From positions 744,001 through 808,000 of the forward strand of contig NZ_JAWQJT010000003.1 of NCBI RefSeq assembly GCF_033441515.1: 64,000 nucleotides of DNA. Direction: 5' to 3'. Positions 1-9,426 of this stretch are shown here, in pieces. A program made the translations under genes and the position numbers. Source of the DNA: Amycolatopsis solani. Its GTDB lineage: Bacteria; Actinomycetota; Actinomycetes; Mycobacteriales; Pseudonocardiaceae. Numbering within the stretch: position 1 is the stretch's first letter; each line of letters starts with the position of its first letter. The notes under the pieces are model-generated. The model saw only the letters and a program-made list of their open reading frames with translations. It searched no databases and was not told the origin of the DNA.

Positions 1-160
1 GGGCCGCTTCGACGCCGCCGTGCTCGCGCACCATCCGCTCGAACTGGGCCGGCCGGTAGCCGTAATCCTTGGCCAGGACCCGGCAGCCGTCGAGCAGGTC
101 CTCGGTGAACCGCGCGGCGAGGCGGGGATCGGCCGGGACGGGAGTGGCGGGTTCGGGCAT
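1..160 (-). CDS. Hypothetical protein, N-terminal part (cut by window edge)
   Basis: An open frame starts at ATG 158-160 and runs off the left end. Only the first 53 residues are visible, beginning MPEPATPVPADPRLAARFTE and ending REHGGVEAA. A purine-rich ribosome binding site (GAGAGGTG) sits 5-6 bases before the ATG, which supports the start. The visible part is soluble and probably helical, with no signal peptide and no motif I can tie to a family. The gene is transcribed leftward and diverges from the next gene, with about 160 bases between them. The function cannot be judged from this fragment. Confidence 0.6.
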   Translation of the reverse strand, partial: MPEPATPVPADPRLAARFTEDLLDGCRVLAKDYGYRPAQFERMVREHGGVEAA

Positions 161-323
161 CGGGCACCTCTCGTCGGGACGGCTTCCCTGATTAATCGCG
201 AACGGCACCCGTTTCGCTACGCCGTTCGGGAAGACAATCTGCGAACACCACTCTCCGTGCCGAAAAGAACGGACAAAAGAGGCAAACGGGGGATTGTCGG
301 TGCGTCCTGTCATGCTGACCGGC

Positions 324-839
324 ATGCGAACCGTGGTCCACGGCGACGTCCATGTCCACTATGGACAGATCTACGTCCACAGCGCGGGCGGGGAGCCGTT
401 CGAAGGCGATCTTCACGCGTGCTTCGCCGGGCAGCGCAACGGGCTGTGCGGCGCCGCCGTGGCGGGCACGTTGTTCCTGCTCACCGGCCGGCACACCGGC
501 GAGGTCGAGTTCACCGCCGAGGTGCACGAGACCGCGCCGCCCGACGCCGGCGGGGAGGACGTCGTCGAGGCGTCGTTCCGCGCGGCGGGCCCGGCGAGGC
601 TCGTGACCTGGGCCGGCGAGGAGTGGTGGGACCTGGAGCTGCCGCCCGGCGACTACCGCGTCCGCTACAGCGCGACGGGCATGGACGACGGCGACGGCCC
701 CGAGAGCTCCCTGCTGCAGTTCTGGCCCGCGCCACCGGCTCCCGACGCGGTCGTCCGGCAAACCAGCGCGGCCGCCGCGTACTGGCACGGATTCGCGCGC
801 AAGCTGCCGGCCGTCACCAGCCGAACAAACCGCCCATGA
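324..839 (+). CDS. Conserved hypothetical protein
   Basis: I do not recognise this protein. From ATG 324 it has 171 residues, beginning MRTVVHGDVHVHYGQIYVHS. The frame is open back to a TTG at 294 and an ATG at 312, and no strong ribosome binding site chooses among the three. The sequence is acidic and rich in beta-type segments, with no signal peptide or membrane helix. A stretch around residues 90-120 is rich in Trp and acidic residues (WAGEEWWDLELPPGDYR). Its 3' end overlaps the convergent TetR gene by 26 bases. A single-domain cytoplasmic beta-rich protein is likely, but I assign no function. Confidence 0.6.
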   Translation: MRTVVHGDVHVHYGQIYVHSAGGEPFEGDLHACFAGQRNGLCGAAVAGTLFLLTGRHTGEVEFTAEVHETAPPDAGGEDVVEASFRAAGPARLVTWAGEEWWDLELPPGDYRVRYSATGMDDGDGPESSLLQFWPAPPAPDAVVRQTSAAAAYWHGFARKLPAVTSRTNRP

Positions 840-1422
840 TGCGGGCGCAGCGCACCGTCATCGCCGGTGCGTCCTCGTCCGGGCGGTCGATCCACCAGCT
901 GATCAGCGAGTCGACCACACCGGTCCAGACCTGCGCGATGGCTTCGATGTCGTCCGGGTCGACCAGGCCGCGCGAAGTCATCAGCTCCGTCGCGCCCAGC
1001 AGCGCGAAGGCGTCCAGGCGGCGCCGGTAGTCCGCGGCCGCGGCGGCGATGTCGCCGGTCGACGGCACCGTCGCGTCGCGCAGCAGGCGCCACGCGTACC
1101 GGTCGTGGTCGAACGTCGCGAAGATCGCGGACAGCACCTTCAGCGGCATCTTCTCGGGCTCGCCGCCGCCCGCCATGGTCGTCGCGACACCCTCGGTGAG
1201 CCGGTCGCCCGCGCGGTGCAGACAGGCCAGGTAGAGCCCGTCCTTCGAGCCGAAGTACTGGTACAGCAACGGCTTCGTGACCCCGACGCGGCGCGCGATC
1301 TCGACCATCGACGCGCCCGCGTACCCGGCCCGGCCGAACTCCTCGGTGCCGGCCACGACGAGCTGGGCCTCCCGCTCCTCGCGGGGCATCCCCTTGGTCC
1401 CGACCGCCCTTGACTCCGTCAC
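814..1422 (-). CDS. TetR/AcrR family transcriptional regulator
   Basis: The protein has 202 residues. The N-terminal TetR helix-turn-helix lies at about residues 18-65: TEEFGRAGYAGASMVEIARR is followed by VGVTKPLLYQYFGSKDGLY, the usual TetR recognition helix. The C-terminal half (about 70-202) is the helical ligand-binding and dimerisation part, and its ligand cannot be predicted. The gene starts at GTG 1420-1422 and is divergent from the desaturase/hydroxylase gene at 1492, with only 69 bases between. By the usual TetR pattern it probably represses itself and that enzyme; this is inference. Its 3' end overlaps the neighbouring hypothetical gene tail to tail. Confidence 0.9.
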   Translation of the reverse strand: MTESRAVGTKGMPREEREAQLVVAGTEEFGRAGYAGASMVEIARRVGVTKPLLYQYFGSKDGLYLACLHRAGDRLTEGVATTMAGGGEPEKMPLKVLSAIFATFDHDRYAWRLLRDATVPSTGDIAAAAADYRRRLDAFALLGATELMTSRGLVDPDDIEAIAQVWTGVVDSLISWWIDRPDEDAPAMTVRCARIMGGLFGW

Positions 1423-1491
1423 GCGGGAGAGCCTACCGTGCGTAAAGTGACTCTTGGGTAAGTTACCGTCAGGTCAGATAGAGGAGGCGAC
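1423..1491. promoter_or_regulatory. Divergent promoter/operator region, TetR and desaturase
   Basis: This 69-base spacer lies between divergent starts. It holds an AT-richer imperfect inverted repeat, GTAAAGTGAC then GGTAAGTTAC, at about 1442-1466, which would suit a TetR dimer. A strong Shine-Dalgarno (GAGGAGG, 1481-1487) precedes the GTG at 1492. Which base pairs bind the regulator is inference. Confidence 0.4.
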
Positions 1492-2352
1492 GTGGCCGAG
1501 TTCCTGGCGCACCTGCGCGACCCCGTGCTGTTCGCGACCCCGGTGTTCCTGCTGTTCGTGGCGATCGAGGTCGTCGCGGTGCACGTGCTGGGCCACGACG
1601 ACAACGTCATCGGCTACAGCGCGGCCGACACCCGCACGAGCATGCTGATGGGCACCGTCGCGGTCGGGGTCAACGCGCTGTTCCGGCTGGTGATGCTCTT
1701 CGTCTTCGCCGCGCTGTTCGAGCTGGCGCCGGTCAAGCTCGACCCGCGCGACTGGTGGACGTGGGTGCTCATGCTGCTCGGCCAGGAACTGGTCTTCTAC
1801 GCCTACCACCGGGCCAGCCACCGCGTGCGGCTGCTGTGGGCCGGGCACCAGGTGCACCACTCCAGCGAGCACTACAACTTCTCGACCGCGCTGCGCCAGA
1901 AGTGGACCCCGTACTTCCAGCTGCCGTTCTGGTCGGTGCTGGCGCTGTGCGGGATCCCGCCGTGGATGATCCTGACCGGCCTGTCGATCGACCTCGTCTA
2001 CCAGTTCTTCGTGCACACGGAGAAGGTCGGCAAGCTGCCGCGCTGGTTCGAGTACGTCTTCAACACCCCGTCGCACCACCGCGTCCACCACGGCAGCGAC
2101 GCCGAGTACCTCGACGCCAACTACGGCGGCATCCTGATCATCTGGGACCGGCTGTTTTCGAGCTTCGTGCCCGAGGGCAAGCGGCCGACGTACGGGCTGA
2201 CGAAGAACATCGAGACGTACAACCTGATCAAGGTCGGCTTCCACGAGTACGGCTCGATCCTGCGCGACCTGCGCGGCGCGCGGACCTGGCGCGAGCGCGC
2301 GGGCTACGTGTTCGGGCCGCCCGGCTGGCAGCCCGAACACGCGCTCGTCTGA
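1492..2352 (+). CDS. Sterol desaturase / fatty acid hydroxylase family membrane enzyme
   Basis: The protein has 286 residues and belongs to the di-iron fatty acid hydroxylase superfamily, whose members hydroxylate or desaturate lipids in the membrane. The three His clusters are visible: HRASHR (about 105-110), GHQVHHSSEHYN (about 119-130) and HHRVHHGSD (about 200-208), followed by the conserved NYGGILIIWDRLF. Hydrophobic segments occur at about 12-35, 55-80, 85-102 and 145-170. The start is GTG 1492 after a good GAGGAGG. The TetR regulator upstream is divergent and probably controls it. The substrate is unknown; sterol-like, hopanoid, carotenoid or fatty acyl lipids are all possible. It ends 3 bases before the convergent gpgS. 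Confidence 0.88.
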   Translation: MAEFLAHLRDPVLFATPVFLLFVAIEVVAVHVLGHDDNVIGYSAADTRTSMLMGTVAVGVNALFRLVMLFVFAALFELAPVKLDPRDWWTWVLMLLGQELVFYAYHRASHRVRLLWAGHQVHHSSEHYNFSTALRQKWTPYFQLPFWSVLALCGIPPWMILTGLSIDLVYQFFVHTEKVGKLPRWFEYVFNTPSHHRVHHGSDAEYLDANYGGILIIWDRLFSSFVPEGKRPTYGLTKNIETYNLIKVGFHEYGSILRDLRGARTWRERAGYVFGPPGWQPEHALV

Positions 2353-2355
2353 GGG

Positions 2356-3330
2356 CTACGCCGTGTGCCGCAGCGCCAGGCTGTTCAGCGGCGGGCGCTG
2401 CGGCGACGTCAGGTCGGTCAGCACCAGCTCACGCTCGACACCGCTGTCCGACGCGCCCCGCTGGAACTGGGCGAGCGTGGTCGCCGGCGGGACGGCCGTG
2501 ATGAGCCGGTCGTAGCGCTGCAGGCGGTCGAAGAGCGTCTGCATGATCTGCCCGGCCATCCGGCCCAGCGCCTGCGTGCTCTGGTGCCGGTGGACGCGGT
2601 GGCCGAGGTCGACCTGGGCGAGCGCGTCGAGGCCGCGCAGTTCCAGCAGGTCGATGAGGTGCCCGATCTCGACCCCGTAGTTGGCGACGAACGGGATGCT
2701 CTCCAGCACCTCGCGGCGGCCCGCGTACTCGCCGGCGAGGGGCTGGACGAAGCCGGACAGCTCCGGCCAGAACATGTTGAGCAGCGGCCGCGCGACGAGC
2801 TCGGTGACGCGGCCGCCGCCGTCGGCTTCGGCGCCGAGCGGGCGGTGGTAGAAGCCCTTGACGTAGGCCACGGACGGGTCGGTCAGCAGCGGGCCGAGCA
2901 GCCCGGTGACGTAGTCCGTGGTGAAGTCGTGGAGGTCGCCGTCGACGAAGACGACGAGGTCGCCGCTGGTCGCCGCGACCCCCTTCCACAGCGCCTCCCC
3001 CTTGCCGGCCAGCCCGTCGAGGCCGGGGAAGACGGCGTCCTGCGCGACGACGTCCGCCCCCGCGGCGGCGGCCACCTCGGCGGTGGCGTCGGTGGAGTGG
3101 CTGTCGACGACGAGGATCTCGTCGACGAGCAGGCCGTGCAGCTCCTCGCGGATGGCCCCGACGATCGCGCCGACGGTGGCTTCCTCGTTCCGCGCCGGGA
3201 TGACGACGGAGACGGTGGTGCCGCGCTTGGCCGCGACGAGGTCCTCGACGGTCCGGTCCTCGGCCTTGCTGCTGCGCCGGGCGAGCCAGGTACCGACCTC
3301 GGGCGACACCTGCAGGCGTGCGTTGCGCAT
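2356..3330 (-). CDS. gpgS: Glucosyl-3-phosphoglycerate synthase
   Basis: The protein has 324 residues and is a GT-A family 81 glycosyltransferase. GpgS moves glucose from a nucleotide sugar to 3-phosphoglycerate, the first step to glucosylglycerate and, in mycobacteria, methylglucose lipopolysaccharide. Visible motifs are VIPARNEE (43-50), the nucleotide-binding DSHSTD (76-81), GKGEALWKG (109-117) and the metal-binding DGD (130-132) in FVDGDLHDF. The acceptor-site segment ANYGVEIGHLIDLLELRGL follows in the C-terminal half. Length and motif order match the mycobacterial enzyme. The start is ATG 3328-3330, with a purine-rich stretch (GGGAAGGGGAAAGC) just before it. It is convergent with the desaturase gene, so it is transcribed alone. 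Confidence 0.93.
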   Translation of the reverse strand: MRNARLQVSPEVGTWLARRSSKAEDRTVEDLVAAKRGTTVSVVIPARNEEATVGAIVGAIREELHGLLVDEILVVDSHSTDATAEVAAAAGADVVAQDAVFPGLDGLAGKGEALWKGVAATSGDLVVFVDGDLHDFTTDYVTGLLGPLLTDPSVAYVKGFYHRPLGAEADGGGRVTELVARPLLNMFWPELSGFVQPLAGEYAGRREVLESIPFVANYGVEIGHLIDLLELRGLDALAQVDLGHRVHRHQSTQALGRMAGQIMQTLFDRLQRYDRLITAVPPATTLAQFQRGASDSGVERELVLTDLTSPQRPPLNSLALRHTA

Positions 3331-3693
3331 GCTTTCCCCTTCCCTCGATCACTTCCGAGGTTCAAGGTGCCTCGTTTCGGGCACGCCTCCCCGGCGCTAC
3401 CGCGGTGTTACGAGATCGCGGTTCCCGTTAACGCGGACGATTCCGCCGCCGAGGGGTTTCTCATGACAGCCGCGCGCGGCGGCCGGGCTGCTGGTGGTCG
3501 CCGGCGAGCCACCGGTCGGCGTAGCCGGTGCGGCCGTGGGCGTCGACGTGGCGGACCTGCACGGCGCTCGGCGAGCTAAAAGCCGCGTACGCGCCCGGCG
3601 GGCTGCTCAGGACCCGCCGCCCCGAGCGCACCCAATGTGGCGTTCGGTGCGTCTGACGCACCGAACGCCACATTGGGGCGCTTGAAGCGGGGG
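3331..3693. other. Spacer between gpgS and whiA
   Basis: This 363-base spacer should hold the gpgS promoter at its left side and the 3' end of whiA at its right. It contains one perfect hairpin (3631-3677, listed separately). On the minus strand a frame stays open from the hairpin to a stop near 3461. It would encode about 50 residues ending in a basic stretch, but it has no start of its own and I recognise no family, so I do not call a gene. Confidence 0.5.
3631..3677. repeat. Perfect 22-bp hairpin 3' of whiA
   Basis: The arms are 3631-3652 (cccaatgtggcgttcggtgc plus gt) and 3656-3677, exact reverse complements separated by three bases (ctg). The hairpin lies 17 bases past the whiA stop, so it may end that operon or protect its mRNA. 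It has no following T-run on either strand. Its moderate GC and long perfect arms differ from ordinary terminators here and look more like a dispersed palindromic repeat unit. Confidence 0.7.
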
Positions 3694-4686
3694 TCAGGCG
3701 TCTTCTTCCTCCAGCATCTCCGGCGTCACCGCGGACTCGGTGTCCGGGATGCTCAGGTCCTTCGCCCGCTTGTCCGCCATCGCCAGCAGCCGGCGGATGC
3801 GGCCGGCGACCGCGTCCTTCGTCATCTGCGGGTCGGACAGCTGGCCGAGCTCCTCCAGCGACGCCTGCCGGTTCGACAGGCGCAGCTTGCCCGCCGCCAG
3901 GAGGTGGTCCGGGGCCGTTTCGCCGAGGATCTCCAGCGCGCGCTCCACCCTGGCCGCCGCCGCGACGGCCGCGCGGGCCGAGCGGCGGAGGTTCGCGTCG
4001 TCGAAGTTGGCCAGGCGGTTCGCCGTCGCGCGGACTTCGCGGCGCATCCGGCGCTCTTCCCACTGCAGGACGCTCGTGTGCGCGCCCAGGCGGGTCAGCA
4101 GCGCGCCGATCGCGTCGCCATCGCGGACCACCACCCGGTCCGCGCCGCGGACCTCGCGCGACTTCGCCTGGATGCCCATCCGGCGGGCCGCGCCGACCAG
4201 GGCCAGTGCCGCCTCCGGGCCCGGGCACGTGACCTCGAGCGACGACGAGCGGCCCGGTTCCGTCAGCGAACCGTGCGCGAGGAACGCGCCCCGCCACGCC
4301 GCTTCCGCGTCCGCCACGCCGCCGGACACCACGGCCGCGGGCAGCCCGCGCACCGGGCGGCCGCGCTGGTCGATCAGCCCGGTCTGGCGGGCCAGGCCTT
4401 CGCCGTCCTTCACCACGCGCACGACGTACCGGGTGCCCTTGCGCAGCCCGCCGCTGGCGGTGATGACGTGGACGTCCGAATGGTGCCCGTACAGCTCGTG
4501 GATCTCCTTGCGCAGCCGTCGCGCGACCGAACCCGTGTCCAGCTCCGCTTCGACGACCACCCGGCCGGCCACGATGTGCAGCCCGCCGGCGAAGCGAAGC
4601 AGCGACGCGACCTCCGCCCGGCGCGGCCCGATCTTCGTGATCTCCAGCCGGCTCAGTTCGTCCTTGACCGCGGCGGTCATCGCCAT
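3694..4686 (-). CDS. whiA: DNA-binding protein WhiA
   Basis: The protein has 330 residues, beginning [20 protein letters not shown], the typical WhiA start. The N-terminal part (about 20-210) is a degenerate LAGLIDADG homing-endonuclease fold, with the [14 protein letters not shown] and [14 protein letters not shown] segments. The C-terminal part (about 225-320) is the helix-turn-helix region, including [16 protein letters not shown] and [20 protein letters not shown]. In Streptomyces WhiA acts with WhiB to start sporulation septation; in all Gram-positives it is linked to cell division. I chose ATG 4684-4686 because GGGAGGGG lies just before it and it overlaps yvcK by 10 bases. It is the last gene of uvrC-rapZ-yvcK-whiA. 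Confidence 0.95.
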   Translation of the reverse strand: MAMTAAVKDELSRLEITKIGPRRAEVASLLRFAGGLHIVAGRVVVEAELDTGSVARRLRKEIHELYGHHSDVHVITASGGLRKGTRYVVRVVKDGEGLARQTGLIDQRGRPVRGLPAAVVSGGVADAEAAWRGAFLAHGSLTEPGRSSSLEVTCPGPEAALALVGAARRMGIQAKSREVRGADRVVVRDGDAIGALLTRLGAHTSVLQWEERRMRREVRATANRLANFDDANLRRSARAAVAAAARVERALEILGETAPDHLLAAGKLRLSNRQASLEELGQLSDPQMTKDAVAGRIRRLLAMADKRAKDLSIPDTESAVTPEMLEEEDA

Positions 4687-5687
4687 TGCTGCCCCTCCCT
4701 GCCTTTCGCTCCTCCCCCGTGCTCCCCGTCCCTGCCGAGACCGAGAGCCTCCCGCATGCACCGCGCGAGCGCATCAGGATCATGCCGTCCCGCCACTTCC
4801 GGGTCGCCCACCGCCCCCAGGTGGGCCCGCGCGCCCAGCCGGGCGGCGGCGCGCCGGAGATTCGCCGGGTCGGGCACGGAATCGCGGTCCGCGATCACCG
4901 CGTCGACCCGCAGCAGGGGCGCGTGCTCGGACAGGACGTCCAGGTGCCGCTCGGGAGAGAATCCCGCGGTTTCCCCCGGCTGGGGGACAAGGTTGAGGAC
5001 GATCGCCTTCGTGGCGGTCGTGCGCACCAGCGCGTCGTGCAGCCCCGGCACGAGCAGGTGCGGTAAAACGCTCGTGAACCACGAGCCGGGTCCGAGGAAC
5101 ACGACGTCGGCGGCCAGCACCGCCTCGACCGCTTCCTCGCAAGCCACCGGCGGCCGCGCGGAGGCGCCCGGGGAGCGCAGGCTGACCCGCCGCACCTGCC
5201 CCGGGGTCGAGGCCACCGCGACCTGGCCGCGGATCCGGCGCAGCGCCGACGGGTCCTCGCTGTCGAGGCCACTGACCTCGCCCTCGATCTCCAGCGGCTC
5301 GGGCGACATCGGCAGCACCCGGCCCGAGACGCCCATCAGGCGGCAGGCTTCGTCGAGCGCCGCGACCGGGTCGCCGAGCACCTCGAACAGCCCGGCGAGC
5401 AGCAGGTTCCCCACCGCGTGCCCGGCCAGTGCGCCGTCGCCGCCGAAGCGGTGCTGGAAGACTTCGGCCCACAGCGTGCCCCCGTCCTCCGCGGCGAAGG
5501 CCGCGAAGGCCTGCCGGAGGTCGCCCGGGGGCAGCAGCCCGAGTTCGCGCCGCAGCCGGCCGGACGATCCGCCGTCGTCGGCCACGGTCACGATCGCGGT
5601 GACGTCGGGGGTCACCCGCCGCACCGCGGACAACGTGGCGTGCAGCCCGTGGCCGCCCCCGAGGGCGACCGCGCGCACGTTATTCAC
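4677..5687 (-). CDS. yvcK: Gluconeogenesis factor YvcK/CuvA
   Basis: The protein has about 336 residues and belongs to the CofD-like/YvcK family, which binds UDP-sugars and adjusts the balance between central metabolism and peptidoglycan synthesis (CuvA in mycobacteria). It shows [14 protein letters not shown] near the N-terminus, [10 protein letters not shown] at about 38-47 and PPGDLRQ at about 54-60. [20 protein letters not shown] follows in the middle, as usual for the family. The C-terminal tail after about residue 315 is basic, Gly-rich and variable. The start used is GTG 5685-5687, which overlaps the rapZ stop; a TTG at 5693 or a GTG at 5678 are alternatives. It is translationally coupled to rapZ and whiA. 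Confidence 0.93.
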   Translation of the reverse strand: MNNVRAVALGGGHGLHATLSAVRRVTPDVTAIVTVADDGGSSGRLRRELGLLPPGDLRQAFAAFAAEDGGTLWAEVFQHRFGGDGALAGHAVGNLLLAGLFEVLGDPVAALDEACRLMGVSGRVLPMSPEPLEIEGEVSGLDSEDPSALRRIRGQVAVASTPGQVRRVSLRSPGASARPPVACEEAVEAVLAADVVFLGPGSWFTSVLPHLLVPGLHDALVRTTATKAIVLNLVPQPGETAGFSPERHLDVLSEHAPLLRVDAVIADRDSVPDPANLRRAAARLGARAHLGAVGDPEVAGRHDPDALARCMREALGLGRDGEHGGGAKGREGQQWR

Positions 5688-6570
5688 GACCAAGGTCGCG
5701 GTGCACCACCTTCACGGCCATTCCGTCCTCTTTGGACAGACGCTGGGCGAGCTCGACGGACAGCGCCACGCTGCGGTGCTTGCCGCCGGTGCAGCCGACG
5801 GCCAGCGTCAGGTACCGCTTGCCCTCGCGCTTGTAGCCGGCGCCGATCAGCCGCAGCAGCTGGTGGTAGCGGTCGAGGAACTCCTCGGCGCCCTCCTGCG
5901 AGAGGACGTAGTTGCGGACCTCGCCGTCGAGGCCCGTGTGTTCGCGCAGCTCCGGGATCCAGAACGGGTTCGGCAGGAACCGGACGTCCATCACCAGGTC
6001 GGCGTCCATCGGCAGGCCGTACTTGTAGCCGAAGGACAGCACGGTGACCCGGGTCTGGGTGCTCGCCTCGGAGCCGAACGCGTCTTCGATCTTGGCGCGC
6101 AGGTCGTGCACCGACAGCGACGACGTGTCGAGCACCAGGTCGGCCTCTTCGCGCAGCGGCTCCAGCAGCGTCCGCTCCGCCGTGATGCCGTCGGCGAGCC
6201 GGCCGTCACCCTGCATCGGGTGGCCGCGGCGGACGGCCTCGAAGCGCCGGACCAGCACCGCGTCGGTCGCCTCCAGGAACAGCACGCGCGGCTTGTAGCC
6301 CCGGGCGTCCAGGTCCTTGATGACCGAGGCGAGGTCGTCGGTGAACGCGCGCGAGCGCACGTCCATCACGACGGCCACCTTCGTGATCGCGCCGCGCGCC
6401 TGCGCGCCCAGCTCGACCATGGTCGCGATCAGCTCCGGGGGCAGGTTGTCGACGACGAACCAGCCCAGGTCCTCCAGGCACTTGGCCGCCGTGCTGCGGC
6501 CCGCCCCGGACAGCCCGGACACGACCGCGACCTCCATGCCGGACCCGCGGATTTCTTCTTGCGCACTCAC
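5680..6570 (-). CDS. rapZ: RNase adapter protein / nucleotide-binding protein RapZ
   Basis: The protein has 296 residues. RapZ has an N-terminal P-loop domain, here GLSGAGRST at about 19-27, and a C-terminal domain that senses glucosamine-6-phosphate in E. coli, here with the signature AVGCTGGKHRSVALSVELA near residue 270. In actinobacteria the RNA-adapter role is not established, but the gene is constantly next to yvcK and whiA. The start used is GTG 6568-6570, 8 bases after the uvrC stop. An internal ATG (MEVAVVSGLSG, 11 residues later) is an alternative. The 3' end overlaps yvcK. The operon suggests joint control of envelope precursor metabolism and division. Confidence 0.93.
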   Translation of the reverse strand: MSAQEEIRGSGMEVAVVSGLSGAGRSTAAKCLEDLGWFVVDNLPPELIATMVELGAQARGAITKVAVVMDVRSRAFTDDLASVIKDLDARGYKPRVLFLEATDAVLVRRFEAVRRGHPMQGDGRLADGITAERTLLEPLREEADLVLDTSSLSVHDLRAKIEDAFGSEASTQTRVTVLSFGYKYGLPMDADLVMDVRFLPNPFWIPELREHTGLDGEVRNYVLSQEGAEEFLDRYHQLLRLIGAGYKREGKRYLTLAVGCTGGKHRSVALSVELAQRLSKEDGMAVKVVHRDLGRE

Positions 6571-6578
6571 TGTGTTCC

Positions 6579-8534
6579 CTACTCCCCTGCTTGTGTGCCG
6601 TTGCTCGCGCCGGACTCCCCGGCCAGCGCGGCGACCACGGCCTCCGCGGTGCGCCTGCCGAAGCCGGGCACCGCCTCGATCTCTTCGATCCGGGCCTGCT
6701 TGAGCTTCTTCACCGAGCCGAAGTGCTTGATCAGGGCGGTGCGCCGAGCCTGCCCCAGCCCGGGCACACTGTCCAATTCGGACGTCTGCAGCCGCTTGGA
6801 GCGCTTCTCGCGGTGGTAGGCGATGGCGAACCGGTGGGCCTCGTCGCGCAGCCGCTGGAGCAGGTACAGCCCTTCCGACGTCCGCGGCAGGATCACCGGG
6901 TCGGGGTCCGCCGGCAGCCACACCTCTTCGAGCCGCTTCGCCAGCCCCACCACGGCGATGTCGGTGATGCCCAGCTCGGCCAGCACGTCCGCGGCCGCGG
7001 TGGCCTGCGGGCCCGCGCCGTCGACGACCAGCAGGTTCGGCGGGTAGGCGAACTTCTTGGGCCGCCCGGTCTCCGGGTCGAGGCCCGGCGTGCTCGACTC
7101 CTCCGCGGTTTCCTTCAGGTAGCGGTGGAAGCGCCTTCGCACGACTTCGGCGATCGACGCGACATCGCCCTCTTCGGCCGCCTCGCGCAGCGCGAAGCGC
7201 CGGTACTCGGACTTGCGCGCGAGCCCGTCCTCGAACACGACGAGCGAGGCCACGACGTCGCTGCCCTGGATGTGGCTGATGTCGATGCACTCGATGCGCA
7301 GCGGCGCGGTGTCGAGGGCCAGGAACTCCTGCAGCTCGGTGAGCGCCGCCGAGCGCGCCGTGAGGTCTCCGGCGCGACGCAGCTTGTGCTGGGTGAACGC
7401 CTCCCCCGCGTTGCGCTGCACCGTCTCGGCCAGCGCCTTCTTGTCGCCGCGCTGGGGCACCCGCAGCTGCACCCGCGAGCCGCGCAGGCCGCTCAGCCAC
7501 TCCGCGACCGCGTCGGCGTCCGCGGGCAGCTCCGGGACCAGCACCTCGCGTGGGACGACCGGGCCCGCGTCGACGTCGTCGCGGGCGTCCAGGTCGGCCT
7601 GGTCGCCGTAGAACTGGGTGAGGAAGTGGTCGACCAGCGCCGGGACGTCCATCTCCTCAGCCTTGTCGATCACCCAGCCGCGCTGGCCGCGGACCCGGCC
7701 ACCGCGCACGTGGAAGACCTGGACCGCGGCTTCGAGGTCGTCGTGCGCGAACGCCACGACGTCGGCGTCCGTGCCGTCGCCGAGCACGACGGCCTGCTTC
7801 TCCATGGCGCGGCGCAGCGCGCCCAGGTCGTCGCGCAGGCGGGCGGCACGCTCGAACTCGAGCTCCTCGGAGGCCTTGGCCATCTCGGTTTCGAGCCGCT
7901 TGATCATGACGTCGGTCTTGCCCGCGAGGAAGTCGCAGAAGTCCTCGACGATGTCGCGGTGTTCTTCGGCCGAGACGCGCCCGACGCACGGCGCCGAGCA
8001 CTTGTCGATGTAGCCGAGCAGGCAGGGACGGCCGATCTGGCCGTGCCGCCGGAACACCCCGGCCGAGCAGGTGCGCGCCGGGAACACGCGCAGCAGCAGG
8101 TCGAGCGTCTCGCGGATGGCCCACGCGTGCGCGTACGGCCCGAAGTACCGGACGCCCTTCTTGCGGGCGCCGCGGTAGACGTGCAGGCGGGGGAACTCCT
8201 CGTTCAGCGTCACCGCGAGCATCGGGTAGCTCTTGTCGTCGCGGTAGCGGACGTTGAACCGGGGGTCGAACTCCTTGATCCAGTTGTACTCGAGCTGGAG
8301 CGCCTCGACCTCGGTGGTGACCACGGTCCACTCGACGCTCGCGGCCGTGGTGACCATCTGGCGCGTGCGCGGGTGCAGGCCGGCGAGGTCGGCGAAGTAG
8401 GAGTTCAGCCTGCTGCGGAGGCTTTTCGCCTTGCCGACGTAGATGACCCGCTTGGTCGCGTCGCGGAACTTGTACACGCCAGGGGCATCCGGGATGCTCC
8501 CCGGCGAGGGACGGTAGGTGGTCGGGTCAGCCAC
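6579..8534 (-). CDS. uvrC: Excinuclease ABC subunit C
   Basis: The protein has 651 residues and is the UvrC nuclease of nucleotide excision repair, which cuts 3' and 5' of a lesion. The N-terminal GIY-YIG nuclease lies at about 15-95 ([22 protein letters not shown]). Cys residues around 145-180 ([24 protein letters not shown]) are followed by the UVR motif ([13 protein letters not shown]), the RNase H-like domain ([29 protein letters not shown]) and two C-terminal helix-hairpin-helix motifs ([26 protein letters not shown]). GTG 8532-8534 is chosen because the family starts close to this point. A -10-like CATACT lies 9-14 bases upstream with no clear Shine-Dalgarno, so a leaderless or short-leader mRNA is possible. 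It heads the operon with rapZ. Confidence 0.96.
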   Translation of the reverse strand: MADPTTYRPSPGSIPDAPGVYKFRDATKRVIYVGKAKSLRSRLNSYFADLAGLHPRTRQMVTTAASVEWTVVTTEVEALQLEYNWIKEFDPRFNVRYRDDKSYPMLAVTLNEEFPRLHVYRGARKKGVRYFGPYAHAWAIRETLDLLLRVFPARTCSAGVFRRHGQIGRPCLLGYIDKCSAPCVGRVSAEEHRDIVEDFCDFLAGKTDVMIKRLETEMAKASEELEFERAARLRDDLGALRRAMEKQAVVLGDGTDADVVAFAHDDLEAAVQVFHVRGGRVRGQRGWVIDKAEEMDVPALVDHFLTQFYGDQADLDARDDVDAGPVVPREVLVPELPADADAVAEWLSGLRGSRVQLRVPQRGDKKALAETVQRNAGEAFTQHKLRRAGDLTARSAALTELQEFLALDTAPLRIECIDISHIQGSDVVASLVVFEDGLARKSEYRRFALREAAEEGDVASIAEVVRRRFHRYLKETAEESSTPGLDPETGRPKKFAYPPNLLVVDGAGPQATAAADVLAELGITDIAVVGLAKRLEEVWLPADPDPVILPRTSEGLYLLQRLRDEAHRFAIAYHREKRSKRLQTSELDSVPGLGQARRTALIKHFGSVKKLKQARIEEIEAVPGFGRRTAEAVVAALAGESGASNGTQAGE

Positions 8535-8699
8535 GACGTCAAGAGTATGGGTCGGCACCGACAGTTTTCGCACGCCCCCGAGCGCCCCGCCGGAAGTAGG
8601 GTGTTAGTCCGCTTCCGACTTCAGTAGGTGTCCCCCTGGGTGACGCGGTGGTTACTTTCCGACCGGCCGATCCGGCCCCCGTCCGAAAGGATCCCCACC

Positions 8700-9422
8700 G
8701 TGAGCTCTCTCCGTGTTTTGGGCGCCGCCGCCGCGGCCGCCGTCGCGCTGACCCTCGCGGGTGGCGCCGTGGCTTCCGCCGGCGTCCAGCCGAACATCGT
8801 CGGCGGCACGACCGCCCCCACCGTGTCGTGGGGCGCGCAGGTGTACGTCAACACCCCCGGCCGCGACTTCCAGGGCTTCAACTGCTCCGGCACGGTCATC
8901 GCCGCGCGCTGGGTCATGACGGCGGTGCACTGCCTCGACCAGGACGGCTCGGGCATGCACGTCAAGGTCGGCAGCAACACGCTGTTCTCGGGCACGCAGA
9001 TCGCGGTCGACGGCAAGTACGAGTCCCCGAACGGCGACATCGCCCTGCTGCACCTCGCCTCGGCGACGAGCGCGGCGCCGATCCCGCTGGGCAGCGCGGA
9101 CCCGTCGACGGGCAGCACCAACCAGCTCTACGGCTGGGGCCGCACCACCCCGACCGGCCCGCCGGCGTCCGCGCTGAAGACGGCGAACGTCCAGGTGACC
9201 GGCCGCTCGTCGGACGCCTACGGCGGCCGCGCGATCCAGAGCGTCGGCATCAACGGCTCGGCCTGGAAGGGCGACTCGGGCGGACCCCAGGTGTCCGGTG
9301 GCGTGCAGGTCGGCGTCGCGTCGACGGTCCAGAACCAGAGCGGGAGCAACACCCGCGGCACCAACAACTACGCGAGCGTGGCCTCGAGCCGGTCCTGGAT
9401 CCGGACGACCGCGGGCGTGTGA
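8700..9422 (+). CDS. Secreted trypsin-like serine protease (S1 family)
   Basis: The protein has 240 residues. A signal peptide (about 1-28, an Ala-rich core ending ASAG) is followed by the mature start IVGG (33-36), as in chymotrypsin-fold enzymes. The catalytic triad is visible: His in MTAVHC, Asp in NGDIALLHL and Ser in KGDSGGP. Two Cys near the His (FNCSGT, AVHCLD) can form the usual disulfide. It should act outside the cell; specificity is not clear. The start is GTG 8700 behind GAAAGG. The frame also reads upstream to 8628, but without a ribosome binding site. A strong intrinsic terminator follows immediately. Confidence 0.93.
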   Translation: MSSLRVLGAAAAAAVALTLAGGAVASAGVQPNIVGGTTAPTVSWGAQVYVNTPGRDFQGFNCSGTVIAARWVMTAVHCLDQDGSGMHVKVGSNTLFSGTQIAVDGKYESPNGDIALLHLASATSAAPIPLGSADPSTGSTNQLYGWGRTTPTGPPASALKTANVQVTGRSSDAYGGRAIQSVGINGSAWKGDSGGPQVSGGVQVGVASTVQNQSGSNTRGTNNYASVASSRSWIRTTAGV

Positions 9423-9426
9423 GTCC

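Noticed and set aside
20..1030. Long open frame on the plus strand across the first kilobase
   Set aside because: It is Arg-rich and low in complexity and crosses real genes on both strands; a GC-rich shadow frame.
3461..4783. 440-codon minus-strand frame overlapping whiA
   Set aside because: It covers WhiA in another frame, with a Gly/Arg-rich translation. Only its last 50 codons fall in a spacer and they match nothing I know.
3637..6819. 1060-codon plus-strand frame antisense to whiA, yvcK and rapZ
   Set aside because: Antisense shadow caused by GC bias; the opposite strand holds three recognisable proteins.
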